Of a stretch of DNA of 64,000 bases, positions 11,181-19,727 are shown one piece after another (position 1 is the stretch's first letter; each line of letters begins with the position of its first letter). The stretch comes from Maricaulis sp036231565 (GTDB taxonomy: Bacteria; Pseudomonadota; Alphaproteobacteria; Caulobacterales; Maricaulaceae). A program made the translations under genes and the position numbers. The notes under the pieces were generated by a model. That model was not told the origin of the DNA and did no database searches. It saw only the letters and a program-made list of their open reading frames with translations. The stretch spans positions 5,415-69,414 of the forward strand of contig JAZAHA010000017.1 of the NCBI GenBank assembly GCA_036231565.1, given 5' to 3'.

Positions 11181-14036
11181 ATGTCGGAAGGTCCGGTATC
11201 CGGAGTATTCAAGCGCGTATCGCTGATCGCGATGGCGGCATTTCTTGTGGCCTGCCAGCCGTCTGCCGAGACGCCGCAGGAACAGGACTACACCTGGGTC
11301 CACGAGGTCTCCGACCTGCCGGCCGATCCGGATGTGCGCTACGGGCAGCTCGACAACGGGTTGCGCTATGCCATCCGGCAGAATGACACGCCGCCGAATG
11401 TCGCTTCCGTCCGTCTGGTCTTCAATGTCGGCTCGCTCGCAGAAGCGGAGGACCAGCGCGGTCTCGCCCACTTTATCGAGCACATGGCCTTCAACGGCTC
11501 CACCGAGGTGCCCGAGGGCGAGATGGTGCCGCTGCTGGAGCGCCACGGTCTGCAATTCGGCCCCGATACCAATGCCTTCACCGGCTATGAGACGGTCGGC
11601 TATCAGCTCGATATTCCCGAAGTGGATGAGGAAACGGTGGATACGGCGCTCTTCCTGATGCGCCAGACCGCCAGCGAACTCCTGATGGACAGCGAGGCGA
11701 TCGATCGCGAGCGCGGCGTCATCCTGTCGGAAGAGCGCTTCCGCAATACGCCGATCCGCCGCTGGAACACGGCGCTGTGGCGCTTCCGCCTGCCGGACTC
11801 GCGGGTGCCCGACCGCGACGCCATCGGCACGGTCGACGTGATCGAGAACGCCCAGCGCGAGCGCTTTGTCGATTATTACGAGAATTACTACGTGCCGCAG
11901 CGCGGCATGCTGGTCGTCGTCGGCGATGTCGACCCGGACACGATCGAAGCCAAGATCCGCGATGAGTTTGCCGACTGGCAGTCCATAGAGGATCCGCGCG
12001 TCGATCCGGATATCGGATCCGTCACCGAGGGGCGTCCGTTGTCGGTGGGCTATTTCCACGACCCGGAAATCTATACCATCTTCACGGTCGACGCCGTGCG
12101 TCCCCACGAGGATGAGCTGGACACCTCCCAGGCCCGTTTCGAGAACAATCTGGCCAATCTGGGCGATGCCATCCTGTCGCGCCGCTTTGCGACGCTGACC
12201 AGTTCCGGTACCTCGCCGCTGATCCAGGCCTCGGCCAATCACGGTTCCGACTTCGGGATCGCCGACCGGGCCACGGTGCTGGCCATCATGCGGCCGGACC
12301 AGTGGCAGGACGGGATCGCCGTGGTCGAGCAGGAGCTGCGGCGTGCCGTCGAGCATGGTTTCACCGAAGCCGAGCTCGCCGAGCAGATCGCCAATATGCG
12401 CACCGCGCTGCGCGATGCGGCCGATCAGGCCGGCACGCGCACCAGCGCCAATCTCGCCGACCAGACCTGGTCGATGTGGCGCCAGGACCAGGTGCTGACC
12501 ACGCCGGCCTCCATGCTGGAGCGGTTCGAAGCGTCGCTGGACGATGTCACCGTCGAGGCGGTCAATGCGGCCTTCCGCGAGCAATGGGAGGGGGTTGAGC
12601 CGCTCCTTTATCTGGCCTCGCCGATGCAGATCGAGAATCCGGAAGAGGCGATCCGCCAGACCTGGACGCAAAGCCGCGAACAGCCGGTTGAAGCGCCTGA
12701 GGACAGTGGCGCGAGCGAGTTTGCCTATGGCGATTTCGGCCCGGCCGGCGAGGTGGTCTCGCGCGAGGAGATCGAGGATCTCGGCCTTGTGCGCTTCCGG
12801 TTCGGGAACGGCGTTGCCGTGACGTTCAAGCAGACCGATTTCGAGGACCGCTCGATCCGGGTGCGCCTGGATTTCGGCCGCGGCGAGCTCGAGCCGCGGG
12901 CGCAGGACGGTGTCGACATCATTTCCGGATCGGTCTTCACCTCGGCCGGTCTGGGCGAGCACAGCGAGGACGAGCTTGGCCGTGTTCTGGCCGGCCGCAA
13001 TATCGGCTACGGCTTCGGCGTCGGCGATGACAGCTTTACCTTCCAGGCGACCACGACCCCGTCGGACCTGCGGGTGCAGTTCGACCTTCTCACCGCCTTC
13101 CTCACCGATCCGGGCTGGCGCCAGGAAGGGCTGGACCAGTTCCGCGCTGTCATTCCGGAAATCCGCCGCAATCTCTACTCCTCGCCGTCCGGCGTGCTGC
13201 AGGCGGATGTCACGCGGATGATCCGCGGCGGCGATGCGCGCTATGGCCTGCCCGATGCCGAACAGGTTGCCGCCATCGACATGGCCGCCGTCCAGGCTTT
13301 CCTGGAGCCGGCCCTGGAGGAGGCACCGATCGAGGTTACCGTGGTCGGCGATGTGTCCGAGGCGGATCTCGTCGCGGCGCTCGCCCCGACGCTGGGCGCG
13401 CTGCCCGAACGGGCGGCGAGCTGGCCGGATTATGACGAGGCCCGCACCATCCGCTTTCCGGATCCGGTCGAGGAGCCTGTCGTGCTCTATCACAACGGTC
13501 CGGACTACCAGGCGATGGCGAATGTCTACTGGCCGACCTTCGACGACAGCGATCCGCGCCGCACGCGGGCTCTTTCGCTGCTGCGGGCCGTGTTCGATCT
13601 CAAGCTGACCGAGCGTCTGCGCGAGCAGGAGGGCTTTACCTATTCGGCCTTCAACAACACCAACACGTCCGACGTCTATCCCGACTACGGCTATCTCTAT
13701 GTCGGTGCTGATGTCCGGGTCGAGAATGTCGACGCGACCTATGCCGCGATCGAGGAGCTGGCGGCCGACCTCGCCGCGGGCGAGGTCACCGAGGACGAGG
13801 TATTGCGGGCCCGCCGTCCGCTGCTCGAACAGATCGAGAATGCGTTCGAGAACAACGGCGCCTGGATGAGCTGGCTGGCGCAGTCCTGGTCGCACCCGGA
13901 CCGGCTGGAGCGTATCCGGGCCCTGACCGCCGACTACGAGAGTATCACGCGTGAGGATCTCGTGGCGCTCGCCGAGACCTATCTGCAACCGCAGGACAGC
14001 TGGCGCGTTACTATCCTGCCGCGTGACGGCGAGTGA
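11181..14036 (+). CDS. M16 family zinc metallopeptidase, lipoprotein
   Basis: A 951-residue pitrilysin-family protease. A signal peptide ends in the lipobox FLVAC (Cys near residue 25), so it is probably anchored in the outer or inner membrane facing the periplasm. The inverted zinc motif HFIEH is at residues 97-101, with a downstream acidic residue in the GVILSEERF region as the likely third ligand. Four repeated M16 halves fill the length, and the second M16 unit lacks an HxxEH, as is normal. GGGGGAG precedes the start. The FKBP isomerase gene follows 20 bases later, suggesting a shared envelope protein-quality role. Confidence 0.93.
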   Translation: MSEGPVSGVFKRVSLIAMAAFLVACQPSAETPQEQDYTWVHEVSDLPADPDVRYGQLDNGLRYAIRQNDTPPNVASVRLVFNVGSLAEAEDQRGLAHFIEHMAFNGSTEVPEGEMVPLLERHGLQFGPDTNAFTGYETVGYQLDIPEVDEETVDTALFLMRQTASELLMDSEAIDRERGVILSEERFRNTPIRRWNTALWRFRLPDSRVPDRDAIGTVDVIENAQRERFVDYYENYYVPQRGMLVVVGDVDPDTIEAKIRDEFADWQSIEDPRVDPDIGSVTEGRPLSVGYFHDPEIYTIFTVDAVRPHEDELDTSQARFENNLANLGDAILSRRFATLTSSGTSPLIQASANHGSDFGIADRATVLAIMRPDQWQDGIAVVEQELRRAVEHGFTEAELAEQIANMRTALRDAADQAGTRTSANLADQTWSMWRQDQVLTTPASMLERFEASLDDVTVEAVNAAFREQWEGVEPLLYLASPMQIENPEEAIRQTWTQSREQPVEAPEDSGASEFAYGDFGPAGEVVSREEIEDLGLVRFRFGNGVAVTFKQTDFEDRSIRVRLDFGRGELEPRAQDGVDIISGSVFTSAGLGEHSEDELGRVLAGRNIGYGFGVGDDSFTFQATTTPSDLRVQFDLLTAFLTDPGWRQEGLDQFRAVIPEIRRNLYSSPSGVLQADVTRMIRGGDARYGLPDAEQVAAIDMAAVQAFLEPALEEAPIEVTVVGDVSEADLVAALAPTLGALPERAASWPDYDEARTIRFPDPVEEPVVLYHNGPDYQAMANVYWPTFDDSDPRRTRALSLLRAVFDLKLTERLREQEGFTYSAFNNTNTSDVYPDYGYLYVGADVRVENVDATYAAIEELAADLAAGEVTEDEVLRARRPLLEQIENAFENNGAWMSWLAQSWSHPDRLERIRALTADYESITREDLVALAETYLQPQDSWRVTILPRDGE

Positions 14037-14056
14037 GTACCCGGAGGGTTTGAGAC

Positions 14057-14668
14057 ATGAAAAAATTCAGCTGGTTGACGAGTGTTGCTGTTCTGGGCCT
14101 TGTTGCAGGCTGCACGGCAGCACCGCCCGCGACGGACGAGGAAGCCATCGCCCGGGCCCGCAGCTGCAATACGCCGGACGACACGGCCATCCTGACGGTG
14201 GACGCGCCGGAAAGCCGTCCGAGCGCGCAGGAAAATGCCGACGCGGCGACGGCCTATCTCGACAATGTCCGCGAGGAACGTTGCGTGTTCGAGCTCGATA
14301 ATGGTCTTGTCTTCCGTATCCGTCAGTCGGCCGGTGAGGATGCCCTCTCGCCCGAGCGCGGCGACCTGGTGACGGTCCACTATCGCGGCCTGTTTCCGCA
14401 CGGCGAGGAGTTCGACTCCTCCTATTCGCGTGGTCAGCCGGCGACCTTCCCGTCCGATCGCCTGATCCGCGGCTGGGTCGAGGCCCTGCCGTTGATGCGG
14501 GTCGGCGAGACCTGGGAACTCTATATCCCGCCGGATCTGGGCTATGGCGTGCGCGGCACGCCGGGCGGACCGATCGGTCCCAACCAGGCGCTGGTCTTCC
14601 AGCTGGAACTGGTGGGGCTGCCTGAAGCGGAAAACGGCGAGGCCGATCCCGCGGACGATGCGGGCTAG
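14057..14668 (+). CDS. FKBP-type peptidyl-prolyl cis-trans isomerase, lipoprotein
   Basis: A 203-residue lipoprotein. The signal peptide ends in VAGC (Cys near residue 19). The C-terminal FKBP domain (about 85-190) shows GDLVTVHYRGLFPHGEEFDS, RGQPATF and the closing YGVRGTPGGPIGPNQALVF pattern. It catalyses proline isomerisation in envelope proteins. GGAGGG before the ATG gives a strong start. It follows the M16 peptidase by 20 bases and is probably co-transcribed with it. It is convergent with a TadG-like gene, and a structured repeat separates the two. Confidence 0.93.
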   Translation: MKKFSWLTSVAVLGLVAGCTAAPPATDEEAIARARSCNTPDDTAILTVDAPESRPSAQENADAATAYLDNVREERCVFELDNGLVFRIRQSAGEDALSPERGDLVTVHYRGLFPHGEEFDSSYSRGQPATFPSDRLIRGWVEALPLMRVGETWELYIPPDLGYGVRGTPGGPIGPNQALVFQLELVGLPEAENGEADPADDAG

Positions 14669-14723
14669 GCCGGCTGGGCCAGGATCCTTTCCTGCGGAAG
14701 CGGCTCTGTCCCGGTCGCTCGAG

Positions 14724-14777
14724 CGGTCGCGTGACCGAACCGGTGAACCGGTTTCCACTTCACCTGATCACGCTCTA
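14724..14777 (-). repeat. Structured intergenic repeat, copy A
   Basis: Read on the minus strand, the element has an outer stem GCGTGA/TCACGC (14768-14773 with 14729-14734) around an inner hairpin AACCGG/CCGGTT (14738-14743 with 14748-14753). It shares its core with the copies at 29456-29500 and 49323-49390. It sits between two convergent gene ends, where a terminator might be expected, but has no T-run. Confidence 0.65.
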
Positions 14778-16334
14778 GCGTGACAGGCGCAGATTGGTCA
14801 GGTCGCCCGCGATCATCTCGAACGTGTCCCGCAGGGCCTGGTTCGATGGCGAGTCGAAATACAGGCTGGGGTGCGAGGCACAGTCGCGCATCATGTTGCG
14901 GGTCGAACTTGAATTGACCTGGAAGGTGATCGTGTAGACGCGAATGCCCTGGGCCTTGGCATAGTCGCAGGCGGCTTCGGTGCGCTCGTCGAGTTCGTTC
15001 GACAGCACACCGCCGCTGGAGGTGCGTCTGCCCAGCCGGCCGTCGCGGGCATAGCCATAGGCCTCGTAGTCCGACATCAGATTGGTGTTGCGTCCCGACA
15101 TGACATTGTCGCCATCGGTCAGGATCACCATCGCCTTGATGACCTCGTCATTGTCGTAACTGGTGCCTTCGGTGAAGGGTTCGCCCGGCGAGATGACGCG
15201 GATGCCCCAGCCAATCCCGTTGGGAATATTGGTGTTGCCGTTGGCTTCCATGTCGTCGATGGCATTCTCGACCGTCCGCTGGTTCGAGGTCAGCGGGGTA
15301 ATCGGTGTCGTGGTGCACGACCGGTTGGGATAGCCGGACCAGGCCGAGGCGTTTTCGTACTTGGCAATATTCTCCAGCCGCTCCTCTACGCCGCCGCTGA
15401 CGCCGTCATTGAGGTAGCTGTTCGAGAAATAGCCATTGTCCGGTTCGTCCGGTGCGAAGTAGGGCACGAAAAGCGTTTCCGGATTGCCGACGCTGGGTGG
15501 CGTGTCCTCGATATCGTGCGGCAGGGCCCGCGCCTCGACACAGCCCATCCAGTCGGCATTGCGAAGTTCGTCAAAGAGGTCCCAGTGATTGACCTCGATC
15601 GTCTCGGTCTCGCAGCGCCGGCGCCGGCCCCGTCCCGTGCAGGTCTCGATCTCGACTTCGCCATCGGGGCCAGCCCATTCGGCGTGTTGCGGGGAGAGGG
15701 CGTCCGGATCGAGCCACCAGGCGCGCTCGTACCGGGTGCCCACATTCACCGTCGCCGCGAAGGGGACGAGGCCGATCTTCACGTCGGAGGGTTCGTCGGC
15801 TGCCTCGAACAGGATTTCGGTCAGCAGTTCGGCGCTGTCGCGCAGCGAGCGGATCTTCGAGCCGCCCATGGACCCGGTATTGTCGAGCACCATGACCAGT
15901 TCCAGCCGCTGGCGGGCCCGCTGGACCTCGCTCTCCCAGCCGACGGTGAGATGGTCGATACCGGCCAGCCCGAGCATGATCGTGTCGACCGTCGCCTCGC
16001 CGGTCACGGTGACGGTGTCGGTATCGTCATCGATCAGCACCGTGACGCGGGTCACCGTGCCGACGCGGTTGTCGGGATAGTTGGCGGCGATGAAATCATT
16101 TGCGATCCGAAGCGCGTCTTCGTCCGACAGGCTGGTGTTCACGCCTACGGCGAGCGCGGCGGCGTCGAGCGCCTGCGACAGACGGGTCCGCGCGGTCATC
16201 GCCTGGTTCAGGTCGACCGCACCGCCGGCCAGCAGCGAGATCGGCATCAGCGACAGCGCGAAGATCATGGCCACATTGCCGCGCCGGTCGGCGAGGAATG
16301 CGCCCAGGTTTTGCAACAGCCTGGCAAGCGGCAT
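14775..16334 (-). CDS. TadE/TadG-like pilus assembly protein with VWA domain (paralogue 2)
   Basis: A 519-residue protein. The N-terminal single-helix TadE/G-like segment is GNVAMIFALSLMPISLLAGG, then AVDLNQAMTARTRLSQALDA. A von Willebrand A domain begins near residue 140 with the MIDAS motif DNTGSMGG. Tad proteins of this type are pseudopilin-like and act in the envelope with Flp/Tad pili. It ends in LTNLRLSR, exactly as its upstream neighbour does, so the pair arose by tandem duplication. It has a unique Arg/Cys-rich insert (CTGRGRRRRCETE) near residue 230 that the paralogue lacks. No other tad genes are nearby. Confidence 0.85.
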   Translation of the reverse strand: MPLARLLQNLGAFLADRRGNVAMIFALSLMPISLLAGGAVDLNQAMTARTRLSQALDAAALAVGVNTSLSDEDALRIANDFIAANYPDNRVGTVTRVTVLIDDDTDTVTVTGEATVDTIMLGLAGIDHLTVGWESEVQRARQRLELVMVLDNTGSMGGSKIRSLRDSAELLTEILFEAADEPSDVKIGLVPFAATVNVGTRYERAWWLDPDALSPQHAEWAGPDGEVEIETCTGRGRRRRCETETIEVNHWDLFDELRNADWMGCVEARALPHDIEDTPPSVGNPETLFVPYFAPDEPDNGYFSNSYLNDGVSGGVEERLENIAKYENASAWSGYPNRSCTTTPITPLTSNQRTVENAIDDMEANGNTNIPNGIGWGIRVISPGEPFTEGTSYDNDEVIKAMVILTDGDNVMSGRNTNLMSDYEAYGYARDGRLGRRTSSGGVLSNELDERTEAACDYAKAQGIRVYTITFQVNSSSTRNMMRDCASHPSLYFDSPSNQALRDTFEMIAGDLTNLRLSR

Positions 16335-16378
16335 GACGGAATCCCGTTCGAACTCGCTAAAATGCTAGCGGTTCTGAA

Positions 16379-16393
16379 TTAAGGGCGCGTTAT
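16379..16393. promoter_or_regulatory. Near-consensus CtrA box upstream of TadG-like gene
   Basis: TTAA-N7-TTAT lies 45-59 bases before the ATG of the downstream TadG-like gene. The CtrA consensus in Caulobacterales is TTAA-N7-TTAA, so one position differs. Pilus genes are known CtrA targets in that order. The assignment rests on the motif and the gene type only. Confidence 0.35.
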
Positions 16394-16421
16394 CCCGCAG
16401 GGTTTCCGGCGGGTTAAGCGC

Positions 16422-17918
16422 CTACCGGGACAGGCGAAGATTGGTCAGGTCACCGGCAATCATCTCGAAGGCGCTGCGCAGCGCCGATTCCGACGGTGAG
16501 TCGAAATAGAGATAGGGGTTGCTGGCGCAGTCGCGCATCATGTTCCGCGTCGAGGTGGAGTTCACCTGGAAAGTGATCGTGTAGACGCGGATGCCCAGCG
16601 ATTTGGCGTATTCGCACGCGGCCAGCGTACGCGCGTCGAGCGCGTTGGACAGCGTGCCTGAACTCGAAGACACGACCCCGACCCGGCCGTCGCGCGCATA
16701 GCCATAGCCGGAATAGTCGGAATAGTTCTGGTTGGACCGGCCATTGATGACATTCTCGCCATCGGTCAGCACCACCATGGCCTTGATCGTGTCGTCCTGG
16801 TCAAAAGGCGCGCCGCCGGTGAAGGGGTCGCCGGGCGAGAGCACGCGCACACCCCAGCCGATACCGTTGGGGATGTTGGTCGTGCCGCTGGCGATCATGT
16901 CGCCGATCGCATCGTCGATCGTGCTGCGATTGCTTGTGAGCGGCGTGATCGGGCGCGCGGTGCAGCCCCAGCCCGGACCGGCGCCGGAGACCCAGGCATT
17001 GGTGTATTTCGACGTGTTGCGCATCCGCGCCCGCTCGTCATACCCGCCCATATCGTCGTCGAGATAATCGTTGGAATAGGAACCGCGGTCCGACTCGTCC
17101 GGTGCGAAATAGGGCACGAACAGGGTTTCCGGATCGCCGGCCGAGGGCGGGGTGTCCTCGATATCGTGCGGGATCGGCCGCGCTTCCACACAGCCCGTCC
17201 AGGCGCGATTGCGGATCGTGTCATAGATGTCCCAGCGATTGGCGACCGGGCTGAAATTCTCCGAATGCACCGGCGACAGCCCGTCCGGATCCATCCACCA
17301 GGCGCGCTCGAACCGGGTGCCGACATTCACCGTCGAGGAGAAGGGTACCAGGCCGATCCGCAGCATGTCGGCATCGGCGCCGTCGAACAGGATATCGGTC
17401 AGCAGCAGGCCGGCCGACCGCAGGCTGGAGATCTTCGAACCGCCCATCGAGCCGGTATTGTCGAGCACCATGACGAGTTCCAGCTCGCTGCGCGCCCGCT
17501 GGACCTCGGTCTCCCAGGCAACCGTGAGATAGGGGATGCCGATCAGGCCCAGCACGATGGTCTCGATCTTCGACTCCGCGCTGACCCGCACCCGGTCGTT
17601 CACCGTGTCCAGCGTCACCACGACGTTCTGCACGCTGCCGATCTCGCGGTTCTGGTAGTTGGCGCTGAGGAAATTGCGGGCGAGCGTGGCGGCATCCGTC
17701 TCGCTGATCGAGGTCTGCACGCCGACCGCCAGGGCGGCCGCGTCCAGCGCCTGGGACAGGCGCGTGCGCGCATTGAGCGCCTGGTTGAGGTCGACCGCGC
17801 CGCCCGACAGCACCGTCAGGGGCGTCAGCACCAGGGCGAAGATCATCGCCACATTGCCGCGCGTCGCCCGCGCGAACATCATCATCCGGTTTGCCAGCTT
17901 CGCGATCATCGCCCACAT
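16422..17918 (-). CDS. TadE/TadG-like pilus assembly protein with VWA domain (paralogue 1)
   Basis: A 498-residue protein from the ATG at 17918. An in-frame TTG at 17948 would add ten residues but lacks a ribosome site, and ATG 17909 is a second option. The plan is the same as the downstream paralogue: basic N-terminus, helix NVAMIFALVLTPLTVLSGG, AVDLNQALNARTRLSQALDA, then a VWA domain with DNTGSMGG. The last 14 residues (EMIAGDLTNLRLSR) are identical in both. It probably functions in the envelope with Tad-type pili or as a secreted adhesin-like factor. It is divergent from the argE-like gene. Confidence 0.85.
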   Translation of the reverse strand: MWAMIAKLANRMMMFARATRGNVAMIFALVLTPLTVLSGGAVDLNQALNARTRLSQALDAAALAVGVQTSISETDAATLARNFLSANYQNREIGSVQNVVVTLDTVNDRVRVSAESKIETIVLGLIGIPYLTVAWETEVQRARSELELVMVLDNTGSMGGSKISSLRSAGLLLTDILFDGADADMLRIGLVPFSSTVNVGTRFERAWWMDPDGLSPVHSENFSPVANRWDIYDTIRNRAWTGCVEARPIPHDIEDTPPSAGDPETLFVPYFAPDESDRGSYSNDYLDDDMGGYDERARMRNTSKYTNAWVSGAGPGWGCTARPITPLTSNRSTIDDAIGDMIASGTTNIPNGIGWGVRVLSPGDPFTGGAPFDQDDTIKAMVVLTDGENVINGRSNQNYSDYSGYGYARDGRVGVVSSSSGTLSNALDARTLAACEYAKSLGIRVYTITFQVNSTSTRNMMRDCASNPYLYFDSPSESALRSAFEMIAGDLTNLRLSR

Positions 17919-18033
17919 GTCCCAGTCGAACCGGGCGACTGTGCCCAAGATCGCGTCCGGGGCGGACTCGCATTTGTCTTTGCCGTAAAAACCCGGCTAA
18001 CACGTTGGCGACAATATAAATCGGATTGCTCTC

Positions 18034-19203
18034 ATGGCCGCTGCCTCCTCCCGTCTCGACACTGCCATCGCCGAATTGCGCGACCTCGTCGCCTTCGACA
18101 CCACGTCGCGCAATTCCAACCTGCCCCTGATCGATCATGTCGAGGCGAAGCTGATGGCGCTGGGGGCGGCGTGCGAGCGTATTCCCAATGCCGACGGCAC
18201 GAAGGCCAATCTGCATGCGCGTTTCGGCCCGGCCGTGGATGGCGGGGTGATCCTGTCCGGGCATACCGATGTCGTGCCGGTAGACGGCCAGCCCTGGTCG
18301 ACCGATCCCTGGTCGCTGACCGAGAAGGACGGGCTGCTCTACGGCCGCGGCACCTGCGACATGAAGGGGTTTTCGGCCTGCATCCTGGCCCTCGCTCCGG
18401 CCTTTGCGGCGGCGGAGCTGAAAAAGCCGGTGCATATCGCGCTCTCCTATGACGAGGAGGTGGGGTGTCTGGGCGCGCCGGCCCTGATCGACCGGATCAT
18501 GGAGGGTCCGGTAAAGCCCGCTATCGTGGTCGTCGGCGAGCCGACCGACATGAAGGTCGTCACCGCGCACAAGGGCCTGTTCTCGCTGACCGTGAAACTG
18601 CGCGGCCGCGAAGCGCATTCCTCTCTGGTCAGGGACGGCGCCTGCGCCGTCACCCATGCCGTGCCGCTGATGCAGTACCTGGTCGACGCGGCCGCGAAGA
18701 TGGAGGCCGCCGCGCCGGCCGACAGCCCGTTCAACCCGCCCTATGGCACGCTGACCATCGGCCAGATGCACGGCGGCACCGCGCTGAACATCCTGGCGCT
18801 GGAAGCCGAGTTTGCGTCGCTGATGCGCCCGGCGCCCTGGGATGATGTGAAGGCCATCGAGAAAGGCCTGCGCGAGCGCGCCGCCGCGATCGAGGCGAAG
18901 ATGCGCGAGGGCGCGCCGGAGGCGAGGATCGAGATCAAGGTGCGCTCGGACGTGCCGGCCTTCGCCCCGGAAGTCGACGGTGCCGCGGAACGCCTGGCCC
19001 GCCAGCTCACCGGCGACAATTCCACCCGCGTCGTCTCCTACGGCACCGAGGCCGGCCAGTTCCAGGCCGCGGGCCTCTCCGTCGTCGTCTGCGGCCCCGG
19101 TTCGATCACCCAGGCCCACCAGCCGGATGAGTTTGTGGCGATTGACCAGTTGGATCAGTGCTGCGTGTTCATGGAAAAGCTGGTGCGGGTGCTGGAAGGG
19201 TAG
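18034..19203 (+). CDS. argE: Acetylornithine deacetylase, M20 family
   Basis: A 389-residue M20 metallohydrolase. It has the zinc motifs SGHTDVVPVDG (about 87-97) and GRGTCDMKGF, the catalytic acidic pair in SYDEEVG, and a closing GPGSITQAHQPDEFV. The GTCDMKGF form and the length fit acetylornithine deacetylase, which releases acetate from N-acetylornithine in arginine synthesis in the cytosol. Succinyl-diaminopimelate desuccinylase is the main alternative within the family. A 65-residue membrane protein starts on the base after its stop codon. Confidence 0.88.
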   Translation: MAAASSRLDTAIAELRDLVAFDTTSRNSNLPLIDHVEAKLMALGAACERIPNADGTKANLHARFGPAVDGGVILSGHTDVVPVDGQPWSTDPWSLTEKDGLLYGRGTCDMKGFSACILALAPAFAAAELKKPVHIALSYDEEVGCLGAPALIDRIMEGPVKPAIVVVGEPTDMKVVTAHKGLFSLTVKLRGREAHSSLVRDGACAVTHAVPLMQYLVDAAAKMEAAAPADSPFNPPYGTLTIGQMHGGTALNILALEAEFASLMRPAPWDDVKAIEKGLRERAAAIEAKMREGAPEARIEIKVRSDVPAFAPEVDGAAERLARQLTGDNSTRVVSYGTEAGQFQAAGLSVVVCGPGSITQAHQPDEFVAIDQLDQCCVFMEKLVRVLEG

Positions 19204-19401
19204 ATGGCAAGGCGGGCAGACCGAAAAGCAAGCCGGTTCCAAATTGGAATCTACTATTTCGTACTGGCGGTCGTATTGCTGGTATCGGTTTCGGCGTTGA
19301 TGATACGGGGTTTTGAGACCTTTGTTATTGTCGCGTTTTGCGGCGGAGCTATCTCGATCGCGGCAGGTTATGTGCTCGGTGTTTCAAGGTTTAATCGATA
19401 G
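19204..19401 (+). CDS. Small two-helix membrane protein coupled to argE-like gene
   Basis: A 65-residue protein. Its ATG immediately follows the preceding TAG, and GGAAGGG inside the end of the upstream gene serves as the ribosome site. Two hydrophobic segments (about 14-33, YYFVLAVVLLVSVSALM, and 38-58, VIVAFCGGAISIAAGYVLG) lie between a basic N-terminus and a short basic tail. Base composition is noticeably more AT-rich than in the flanking genes. The family is not recognised. Translational coupling to the deacetylase gene may be incidental. Confidence 0.6.
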   Translation: MARRADRKASRFQIGIYYFVLAVVLLVSVSALMIRGFETFVIVAFCGGAISIAAGYVLGVSRFNR

Positions 19402-19407
19402 ATGCAC

Positions 19408-19476
19408 CGTCATCCTGACGAAAGTCAGGACCCAGAGCGACCGTTCGACTGGGTTCCGGCGTTCGCCGGAATGACG
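19408..19476. repeat. Intergenic repeat, CGTCAT...ATGACG type, copy 1
   Basis: A 69-base unit beginning CGTCATCCTGACGAAAGTCA and ending with CCGGCGTTCGCCGGAATGACG minus its first base or so. The ends are inverted repeats (CGTCAT/ATGACG), with two internal hairpins, TGACgaaaGTCA and CCGGCgttcGCCGG. Units of this kind translate as VIPAKAGTQ-like peptides and are familiar dispersed repeats in alphaproteobacterial intergenic DNA. Confidence 0.75.
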
Positions 19477-19540
19477 CTCTAATTTGGTCTGTCCAACTTC
19501 TGGTCAAGGCCTGCCTTCAAGCAGTTTCCCACCCACAGAC

Positions 19541-19631
19541 CGTCATCCTGACACCCGCTTTCGCGGGTGCAGGCTTCAGTCAGGACCCAGACCTCCCGTC
19601 CGACTGGGTTCCGGCTTTCGCCGGAATGACG
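19541..19631. repeat. Intergenic repeat, CGTCAT...ATGACG type, copy 2 with hairpin insert
   Basis: The ends and the second internal hairpin are those of copy 1, but the left hairpin is interrupted by about 27 bases. That insert carries its own stem, CACCCGCtttcGCGGGTG. The two copies are direct repeats 133 bases apart. The insert suggests that one repeat type has nested inside another. Confidence 0.7.
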
Positions 19632-19675
19632 TTAGAGGAAGAGGCGAGTTTGCGGTGTGATGGCCGGCACACGAA

Positions 19676-19703
19676 AAAAGGGCGCCGCATCGGGCGCCCT
19701 TTT
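19676..19703. terminator. Bidirectional rho-independent terminator after sqdB
   Basis: The perfect stem AAAAGGGCGCC/GGCGCCCTTTT has a six-base loop. A-runs on the left and T-runs on the right make it functional in both directions. It lies 25 bases past the sqdB stop on the minus strand. Confidence 0.9.
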
Positions 19704-19727
19704 GCATTCCGGGAAACGGAAAATCCG

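Larger units (their letters stand above)
19402..19727. other. Gene-free stretch with two intergenic repeats and a terminator
   Basis: This 326-base gap holds two copies of a repeat bounded by CGTCAT and ATGACG (listed separately). A bidirectional hairpin terminator lies just beyond the stop codon of sqdB. No credible open frame with a ribosome site is present. Confidence 0.7.

Noticed and set aside
17918..18033. A CtrA box upstream of the first TadG-like gene (TTAG-N7-TTTA near 17985).
   Set aside because: Two positions differ from the consensus, too weak to list as a feature.
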